Part shown: positions 8,287-12,067 of the stretch, in pieces
Layout of the letters: the number at the start of each line of letters is the position of its first letter
Numbering within the stretch: position 1 is the first letter of the stretch
Source of the DNA: Clostridium sp. CAG:590
GTDB lineage: Bacteria; Bacillota; Clostridia; Lachnospirales; Lachnospiraceae
NCBI GenBank assembly: GCA_000431135.1
Contig: HF987862.1
Span: forward strand, 16,316-28,382
Direction of reading: 5' to 3'
Length of the DNA: 12,067 nt
Translations under genes and position numbers: made by a program
The notes under the pieces: generated by a model
Told to the model about the DNA's origin: nothing
Databases searched by the model: none
Seen by the model: only the letters and a program-made list of their open reading frames with translations

Positions 8287-9600
8287 TCAGCCTCCCCAAT
8301 CGCCGGTATAGTATTGGAATGTTCCATCAATGGCATCTATTAACACAACCAGATTGCGACCGTTAGTCCGGGATGAGGGATTGAGTTTGGGATAGCGATC
8401 TCTTTCAATGTAGAACACCCAGGTTGGTCGTGCGGTAACGGTTGTATCAGCCCAATCATTTAGTGTTACCATATATGGATACTTGTGTTTTCCTGTTTCG
8501 ATATCAGTAAGGTTCTCCTGACGTAAGGTGTAACATAATGATACATTATCAAAGGAGAAGATATTTTTATTTGCTAATTTTGAGGATGCAAGCTTAATGG
8601 CGGAAGATAAGGACAAATAAGATTCAGTTGGTTTTTGTTCCGTTGGTATAATAGAATATTCTTCACGGATAAATCCAATTGTATTTGGTTTGTACATTTC
8701 TACCACCATTGGGTAACTTCCATATAGATAATTTTGTTCATTATATAAATCTTCCGTTTCAATTTCATAGCAAGGGGCATCATCAAAGGGTAATCCTTTA
8801 TATGTTCGATTTAACACCATGGAATAATAGCAGTTATTACCGTCAGACAGAACATAAAACCAGCTTACATGATAGTCATATACTTTTTGTCCGTAAGTTG
8901 TTTTCATCCATTGGTTTACAGTATGTTCTGTGTATGAAATAGCATCAGCAATGGATTCTTCTTGACCACTTAAGGAATAGGGTTGCATGGGGATTTCGTC
9001 TTCGCCTATGTGGATTGCGATTTCTCTTTTAAGGGAATCTCCGTACTGTGAATAATTTTCCCATCCATTGCAATAGAAAAAATATCCTTTATTATCTAAT
9101 ACAAGCGATCGAGTATACATATCTTTTTCTTTATTGCAAGGCTGTGTATCCCATATTGAATAATCTATGTAATTGTAGTTATCCCATCCTTCAAAAGGTT
9201 TTTCGTTTATTCGTTTTTCCGACTCTTTGCAATTATCTGCAATGGATGAATAATCTGGTAAAAATTGTCCCTGTAATGCATCACATTGTGAATAATTATT
9301 AACAAAGTGCCCCATGTCCAATATAGGCATGTTAGAATTTGGAAGTTGTATTTGTTTAGGTAACTGGATTTGGTTATAAGTTTTTCCTGCCCAATCCGTT
9401 GTTTCCGTTCGTAGTTGATCAAGGGATACATAATCAAACTTAGTAGTATCCGATTTTTCGACCATTATGTTTTCATATAATCCGGTTTCGCTACGGACTT
9501 CTTCTGGTACCGGGACACAGCCCGATACCAAAAGAAATAACAAAGAGATTATATATAAACAATATTGTTTTTTCTGATTGTTATTTAAATATATTTTCAT
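8287..9600 (-). CDS. Unknown lipoprotein of the effector/transporter operon
   Basis: I do not recognise this family. The 437-residue protein begins with a basic Asn/Lys/Gln-rich N-terminus, a hydrophobic stretch and the lipobox VSGC (lipid-attached Cys28), so it should be anchored outside the membrane. The mature part is rich in Tyr, Asn, Asp and Trp, contains scattered Cys residues, and ends with a PTWVFYIERDRYPK ... LVVLIDAIDGT pattern. That end resembles the closing strands of secreted PepSY- or YycH/YycI-like domains, but this is only a resemblance. The first ATG after the upstream stop is 9600 (TAATATG, one base after TAA); ATG 9612 and GTG 9624 are in frame and also possible. There is no clear ribosome site, so translation is probably coupled to the upstream gene. 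Its place between a secreted protein and a LanFEG-like transporter suggests a role in secretion, folding or self-protection. Confidence 0.75.
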   Translation of the reverse strand: MKIYLNNNQKKQYCLYIISLLFLLVSGCVPVPEEVRSETGLYENIMVEKSDTTKFDYVSLDQLRTETTDWAGKTYNQIQLPKQIQLPNSNMPILDMGHFVNNYSQCDALQGQFLPDYSSIADNCKESEKRINEKPFEGWDNYNYIDYSIWDTQPCNKEKDMYTRSLVLDNKGYFFYCNGWENYSQYGDSLKREIAIHIGEDEIPMQPYSLSGQEESIADAISYTEHTVNQWMKTTYGQKVYDYHVSWFYVLSDGNNCYYSMVLNRTYKGLPFDDAPCYEIETEDLYNEQNYLYGSYPMVVEMYKPNTIGFIREEYSIIPTEQKPTESYLSLSSAIKLASSKLANKNIFSFDNVSLCYTLRQENLTDIETGKHKYPYMVTLNDWADTTVTARPTWVFYIERDRYPKLNPSSRTNGRNLVVLIDAIDGTFQYYTGDWGG

Positions 9601-9601
9601 A

Positions 9602-9985
9602 TTAATATTCATATGCACTTGCACTTACATGGGTTTTGCTTGTAGCACCGCCTAATTTAGCCGTTACACGGACTGTGCTTCCTTTTTTTGGAGTAGATGA
9701 ATATTTAGCAGAAGAAGGAGAGTCATTTAGCCCAGTTATAATTATAGTGTGTGCAAGAGGATTGGAGGAAGATGTCACATATAGTGTTGCACCTCCTGGA
9801 GTACCACTTAATTTTGCAGCTAAATTTTTTTTGCCTGTTGCGGTAAATGAAGTGGATGAGCTGGAATGAGCATTGGATAGTGTTCCAAACGAACCGGATC
9901 CGCTTGCGGCAAAAGATGTTGTAGCGGTTGCTGCAACAATTGCTATGGCTAATGATAGACCTGTGATTTTTTTCTTTATTTTCAT
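9602..9985 (-). CDS. Small secreted Ser/Gly/Thr-rich protein, candidate effector
   Basis: A 127-residue protein with a clear Sec signal peptide: a KIKKK start, a hydrophobic core to about residue 22, and probable cleavage after Ala26 or Ala27 (TSFA/A). The mature part of about 100 residues has no Cys, is rich in Ser, Thr, Gly and Ala, and alternates short strands (ATLYV, TIIITGL, STVRVTAKL, HVSASAYEY) with Ser-rich turns, suggesting a small beta-sandwich. It lacks a double-glycine leader and has no lantibiotic-modification enzymes nearby. AAAGGAGG sits before ATG 9985. It is first in a gene train with a lipoprotein and an exporter, a position typical of a secreted bacteriocin or surface effector; I do not recognise the family. 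The lactococcin 972 operon has an analogous logic (secreted protein plus membrane protein plus ABC ATPase), but I see no sequence likeness. Confidence 0.8.
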   Translation of the reverse strand: MKIKKKITGLSLAIAIVAATATTSFAASGSGSFGTLSNAHSSSSTSFTATGKKNLAAKLSGTPGGATLYVTSSSNPLAHTIIITGLNDSPSSAKYSSTPKKGSTVRVTAKLGGATSKTHVSASAYEY

Positions 9986-10003
9986 AAAAAATCCTCCTTT
10001 TAG

Positions 10004-10014
10004 AAAATTGTCAG
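10004..10014 (-). promoter_or_regulatory. Shared 5'-leader element CTGACAATTTT, copy 1
   Basis: Eleven bases, CTGACAATTTT on the minus strand, lie 18 bases before the start codon of the 127-residue secreted protein gene and just before its ribosome site. The same eleven bases lie 19 bases before the AgrD-like gene (10374-10384). Role unknown; common ancestry of the two leaders or a shared post-transcriptional signal are both possible. The A/T-rich stretch upstream (about 10020-10070) contains TATTAT and TATAAA boxes that could be a promoter, but no convincing -35. Confidence 0.4.
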
Positions 10015-10076
10015 TAATATTTATACTGGTTTTTTGTTTGTTATTATTGTATAATATAAATGATTATTTTGTTTTG

Positions 10077-10116
10077 GGCTTTCTGCAATCTTATTTCGTT
10101 AAGAATACAGAAAGCC
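10077..10116. other. Hairpin between the AgrD-like gene and the secreted protein gene
   Basis: Perfect nine-base stem GGCTTTCTG (10077-10085) and CAGAAAGCC (10108-10116) with a 22-base loop that itself contains CTTA/TAAG. Reading the minus strand it is followed by CAAAACAAAATAA, not T, so it is a weak intrinsic terminator in that direction; on the + strand it is followed by TTATTTAATT. It may partly end the AgrD-like transcript and so set the ratio between signal peptide and downstream operon. Confidence 0.5.
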
Positions 10117-10143
10117 TTATTTAATTGGTGGACTATCTTCCAT
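10117..10143 (-). CDS. Possible 8-codon leader ORF
   Basis: ATG at 10143 begins MEDSPPIK followed by TAA, preceded eight bases earlier by the good ribosome site AAGGGAGG. Its stop codon directly abuts the hairpin at 10077-10116. A well-placed ribosome site on so short a frame, ending at a hairpin, is the arrangement of an attenuation leader, including a Pro-Pro pair that can slow ribosomes. It may equally be chance or a relic of a longer gene. Confidence 0.2.
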   Translation of the reverse strand: MEDSPPIK

Positions 10144-10189
10144 CCTGTTTTCCTCCCTTCTTTAGAATGACCGTCTTATAGTAACAGGT

Positions 10190-10354
10190 CTAATGCTTCT
10201 TGCAGTTATGTGCAAATTCTGCAAAACCATCTGGCTCTTTTGGCTGATAGTATCTTCCTTTGCATCCGTGAGAAATGAGAGGTGATATAGCCATTGCTAC
10301 AGCGCAAAGTTGTACACCGTATTTACAAATAAGTTGTTGTAATCTTTTCTTCAT
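10190..10354 (-). CDS. AgrD-like cyclic autoinducer peptide precursor
   Basis: A 54-residue frame encoding a likely quorum-sensing prepeptide. It has a basic, amphipathic N-terminal helix (MKKRLQQLICKYG), a hydrophobic stretch to about residue 28, then a Cys and a proline-marked tail: C31-KGRY-YQ-P38-KE-P41-DG-F. This keeps the register of staphylococcal AgrD: Cys, four residues, two residues, Pro, two, Pro, two, then a large hydrophobic. By analogy the mature signal would be a five-membered thiolactone, Cys31 to Tyr35. ATG 10354 is preceded by AAAGGAGA at normal spacing and by an extended -10 promoter at 10410-10415. The divergent neighbours are a LytTR regulator and a membrane sensor, the usual partners of AgrD. 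Odd points: no agrB (the membrane protease that matures AgrD) is in the window, and the tail ends NCKKH with an extra Cys51 and is less acidic than usual. Assignment rests on pattern, not on a database match. Confidence 0.72.
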   Translation of the reverse strand: MKKRLQQLICKYGVQLCAVAMAISPLISHGCKGRYYQPKEPDGFAEFAHNCKKH

Positions 10355-10373
10355 ATGTAGAATCTCCTTTCAT

Positions 10374-10384
10374 AAAATTGTCAG
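10374..10384 (-). promoter_or_regulatory. Shared 5'-leader element CTGACAATTTT, copy 2
   Basis: Identical eleven bases to 10004-10014, placed 19 bases before the AgrD-like start codon, within the predicted 5' leader (predicted transcription start near 10403). See the finding on the shared leader. Confidence 0.4.
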
Positions 10385-10409
10385 ATAGCATTTGCTAATC
10401 TATGCGAGG

Positions 10410-10436
10410 ATTATAGCATAAAAGATTTGTTGTAAA
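10410..10436 (-). promoter_or_regulatory. Extended -10 promoter for the AgrD-like gene
   Basis: On the minus strand TGCTATAAT gives a perfect extended -10 (TATAAT at 10415-10410, TG one base upstream of it). The best -35, TTTACA (10436-10431), is 15 bases away, which is too short for strong unaided activity, so activation by a bound regulator is plausible. Transcription should start near 10403, leaving a leader of about 50 bases. The palindrome at 10438-10547 begins right behind the -35. Confidence 0.65.
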
Positions 10437-10437
10437 C

Positions 10438-10547
10438 GGTTTTTGGGGCAAGTGGTCGATATTCGGGGGCGAGTGGTCATGTTGTATGTTTCATATGTTA
10501 CTTTTTGACCGTTCGCCCCCGAATATCGACCACTTGCCCCGAAAACC
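10438..10547. promoter_or_regulatory. 42-bp inverted repeat holding four LytTR-like half-sites
   Basis: The arms 10438-10479 and 10506-10547 match at 39 of 42 positions around a 26-base A/T-rich centre. Each arm contains two 12-base repeats offset by exactly 21 bases: GGGCAAGTGGTC (10446-10457) and GGGCGAGTGGTC (10467-10478) on +, and GGGCGAACGGTC and GGGCAAGTGGTC on the minus strand (10507-10518, 10528-10539). Read toward each promoter, both sides have the order half-site, 9 bases, half-site, exactly 30 bases, -10 box. LytTR regulators bind paired direct repeats one about 21 bases after the other, and ACCGTTCG fits eight positions of the AgrA-type consensus. This supports an operator for the adjacent regulator. 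Alternatives are a small mobile repeat or joined insertion-sequence ends; the symmetry with both promoters argues against chance placement. Confidence 0.68.
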
Positions 10548-10575
10548 AGAGAACGGTCATAATATGTGCTATACT
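10547..10575 (+). promoter_or_regulatory. Extended -10 promoter for the regulator operon
   Basis: TGCTATACT gives an extended -10 (TATACT at 10570-10575). No recognisable -35 lies 17 bases upstream (CAGAGA), as expected for a promoter that needs an activator. An extra partial half-site, GAACGGTC (10551-10558), occupies the -35 to -20 region and could allow a second mode of control. Transcription should start near 10582. Confidence 0.55.
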
Positions 10576-10613
10576 ACACAATGTAGAGAAATGGAGAGGA
10601 AGTGTAGAAAGAT

Positions 10614-10739
10614 GTGTGGAAATTGGATTGCACAGGGTTTGGTGAGAAGAATCTGTATTATGCGGCAATCAGTATCTGTGTTATAATCGAGTTAATAGGA
10701 TTGGTGGCGGGAATTGCAAAGAATAGGAGGGTGCTATGA
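10614..10739 (+). CDS. Possible 41-residue single-pass membrane peptide
   Basis: A frame starting at GTG 10614 encodes a short polar N-terminus, one strong hydrophobic segment (about residues 14-35, YYAAISICVIIELIGLVAGI) and a basic end (AKNRRVL), which predicts a single membrane helix with the C-terminus inside. Its TGA overlaps the response-regulator start as ATGA, the classic sign of translational coupling. Weak points: the ribosome site is poor (AGAGGAAG about 14 bases upstream), the start is GTG, and a TATAAT box lies inside the frame. It could be a small partner of the sensor, or a chance frame. Nothing in it resembles AgrD or AgrB. Confidence 0.4.
   Translation: MWKLDCTGFGEKNLYYAAISICVIIELIGLVAGIAKNRRVL
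10679..10687 (+). promoter_or_regulatory. Second candidate extended -10 box before the response regulator
   Basis: TGTTATAAT is a perfect extended -10 match, 48 bases before the regulator ATG. There is no -35 at proper distance. If active it would give the regulator a basal transcript that does not depend on the palindrome and would skip the 41-residue frame. Confidence 0.3.
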
Positions 10740-11467
10740 AACTACGGGTTGGAATCTGCGATGATGAAAAGTCTGTGATTGAAATTCTGCAACAGTGTAT
10801 GGAACAATATCAGATGCATCAGGATGTCGAACTGGAAGTAGAATCTTTTACGAATGGCAACGAATTGTTGGCAATGAATCGGGTGAATCCATATCATGTT
10901 GTACTCCTGGATGTGGAGATGCCGGAAATAGATGGTTTGGAGGTCGCACGGCGGTTGAGAGAGGATGTGTTAGATGATATCTTTATTGTGTTTGTGACAT
11001 CCTATCCGAAATATATGCAGGAAAGTTTTGCAGTGCAACCATTTCAGTTCCTGGTCAAACCGGTACAGTATACGTTTGTAGAGAAATTGTTTCAGGATAT
11101 TATACATCGGTATGAACATTCACATGTCACGAAAGTGATCGTTGGGACAGGTGGAGAAAAACAGTTGATCAGGATTCGTGATATTGTATACATGAAGACG
11201 GTGAAAGATAAGAAACCGGTTCTGGAATATGTATTATCCGATCGAACAATTGTTGGAGAAGGAACGATTCAACAATGGGAAGAAGGCCTTCAACAGTATG
11301 CATTTATCTCTCCGTGTAGAGGATATCTGGTGAATCTGAAGTATGTTGTGGCAGTAGAAAGGTTGAAGTTGCGGCTAGTGGATGGGACGACAATTCCGGT
11401 CAGTAGAAGAAGAGTGAAGATGGTACAGGATCTATTCCTTGAGAAAACAATGGTTGTGATGAATTAG
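10736..11467 (+). CDS. LytTR-family response regulator (AgrA/ComE type)
   Basis: A 243-residue two-component response regulator. The receiver domain (about 3-122) shows the acidic pocket Asp9-Asp10, the phosphorylation site Asp59 in VVLLDVEMPEIDGLE, Thr88 in FVTSY and Lys108 in LVKPV. The C-terminal LytTR DNA-binding domain (about 132-237) shows IVYMKTV, FISPCRGYLVNLKYV and IPVSRRRVKMV. LytTR regulators of this layout control peptide quorum sensing and bacteriocin genes. ATG 10736 follows TAGGAGG (10724-10730), and the next gene starts 12 bases after the stop. The palindrome upstream, with repeats at the spacing LytTR dimers use, is the likely target, implying autoregulation and control of the divergent peptide gene. 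Confidence 0.93.
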   Translation: MKLRVGICDDEKSVIEILQQCMEQYQMHQDVELEVESFTNGNELLAMNRVNPYHVVLLDVEMPEIDGLEVARRLREDVLDDIFIVFVTSYPKYMQESFAVQPFQFLVKPVQYTFVEKLFQDIIHRYEHSHVTKVIVGTGGEKQLIRIRDIVYMKTVKDKKPVLEYVLSDRTIVGEGTIQQWEEGLQQYAFISPCRGYLVNLKYVVAVERLKLRLVDGTTIPVSRRRVKMVQDLFLEKTMVVMN

Positions 11468-11479
11468 GAGAATGGATGT

Positions 11480-12067
11480 ATGTTGACAATATTAGATTAT
11501 ATAACTGGGGTGTTGGATGCAGTAGCAATGTATATATATTATCAGACATTGTATGATAAGCATCGGCGGGACGTAAGATCCGTATGGGTCATAGTGGTGT
11601 GTATTGTTACACAGTTTTTTTATGAAGGAATGACACAATTTATGATGGGTGATACTTCACAGAGGGCACTTTACTTACGGAGTCTGCTGGCAATAGCGAC
11701 ATATTTTATATTGACATATTTTTATAGGCTGAAACTGCAAGAGAGAGTTTTTGCAGTAGTAAGTATTATGATAATTAATTATGTTTTTGAAGATGGTGCG
11801 TATTATCTGGTAAGTCATATTACCGGAGTAGAGGATCAGATGGATCATCTGCCTGCATGGTCATTTATTGCAATAAGCTATGTGAAAGGATTAATTGTAT
11901 TAGTAGCGATTTTGCTATTTCGAGCAGTATGGAAGAGAAAGGAAGGAGTACATTCTAAGATGTATTCTTTACTGTTGACAATAATTCCCTTATTGTCGTG
12001 TGCTTTGTTTCTTATGCCACCCTGTTCTGAGATGATCGTTAGCAATCCTCAATTTTATATAGTGTTA
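11480..12067 (+). CDS. Polytopic membrane sensor, probable AgrC-like kinase (3' end outside window)
   Basis: The first 196 residues of a frame still open at the window end. It is strongly hydrophobic, with segments at about 3-22, 33-48, 66-82, 88-103, 128-148 and 162-179, and short basic cytoplasmic loops (YDKHRRD, FRAVWKRKEG). A run of about six helices followed later by a GHKL kinase domain is the build of AgrC-type peptide sensors. The kinase part is not visible, so the call depends on position directly behind a LytTR regulator. ATG 11480 follows TAGGAG (11465-11470), which overlaps the regulator stop. Confidence 0.68.
   Translation, partial: MLTILDYITGVLDAVAMYIYYQTLYDKHRRDVRSVWVIVVCIVTQFFYEGMTQFMMGDTSQRALYLRSLLAIATYFILTYFYRLKLQERVFAVVSIMIINYVFEDGAYYLVSHITGVEDQMDHLPAWSFIAISYVKGLIVLVAILLFRAVWKRKEGVHSKMYSLLLTIIPLLSCALFLMPPCSEMIVSNPQFYIVL

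Noticed and set aside
9602..9985. Secreted protein as a lantibiotic or double-glycine bacteriocin
   Set aside because: No Cys residues, a Sec-type signal peptide rather than a Gly-Gly leader, and no LanB/LanM or peptidase-type exporter in the window.
9636..10124. Two + strand frames (77 and 83 residues) over the secreted-protein gene
   Set aside because: They are antisense to a gene with a clear signal peptide and ribosome site, and the second runs into A/T-rich noncoding DNA.
10438..10547. Palindrome read as an intrinsic terminator or as IS21-like insertion-sequence ends
   Set aside because: It lies between divergent promoters, so there is no transcript to end, and neither arm is followed by a T run. 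Multiple terminal repeats do occur at IS21 ends, but no transposase or target duplication is visible, and the equal 30-base spacing to both -10 boxes favours an operator. Kept as an alternative only.
10486..10686. 66-residue + strand frame beginning inside the palindrome loop
   Set aside because: No ribosome site, it runs through the repeat arm and promoter, and its composition does not look like a protein; another frame there (10614-10739) is the better candidate.

Overview
The window looks like the chromosome of a low-to-moderate-GC gut Firmicute, most likely Lachnospiraceae (Clostridium cluster XIVa). This is inferred from strong AGGAGG ribosome sites, the style of the ribonuclease HI linker, a cell-anchored GH9 cellulase and Agr-like signalling genes. 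No rRNA, tRNA, CRISPR array or transposase was seen.

Left part (1-4623, + strand): ordinary, moderately GC genes. They are the end of a ribonuclease HI gene, deoC (deoxyribose-phosphate aldolase), a large lipoprotein GH9 endoglucanase with a carbohydrate-binding module, and nfo (endonuclease IV). A 15-bp perfect hairpin at 4586-4623 closes this block and separates it from a convergent block.

Middle part (10354-4640, - strand): a visibly more A/T-rich, tightly packed gene set. In transcription order it encodes a 54-residue AgrD-like peptide precursor (10354-10190), a 127-residue secreted Ser/Gly/Thr-rich protein, an unknown 437-residue lipoprotein, two six-helix ABC-2 type permeases, a BcrA/LanF-type ATPase with an E-loop, and a sugar-type solute-binding lipoprotein. 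From the 127-residue gene onward the genes abut or overlap, so they should be one operon. I do not recognise this combination as a named system. It resembles a quorum-controlled secreted effector or bacteriocin with its own export/immunity transporter, but that function is inferred.

Right part (10614-12067, + strand): a possible 41-residue membrane peptide, an AgrA/ComE-type LytTR response regulator, and the start of a polytopic sensor protein, probably an AgrC-like kinase, cut by the window end.

The two divergent units share a striking control region (10410-10575). A 42-bp near-perfect inverted repeat lies between two extended -10 promoters. Each arm holds two 12-bp half-sites repeated at exactly 21 bp, and on both sides exactly 30 bp separate the nearest half-site from the -10 box. 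This is the layout expected for a LytTR-regulator operator serving both promoters. The proposed circuit is: peptide signal exported and sensed by the kinase, regulator phosphorylated, regulator binds the palindrome and drives both its own operon and the peptide/effector/transporter side. No agrB gene is in the window.
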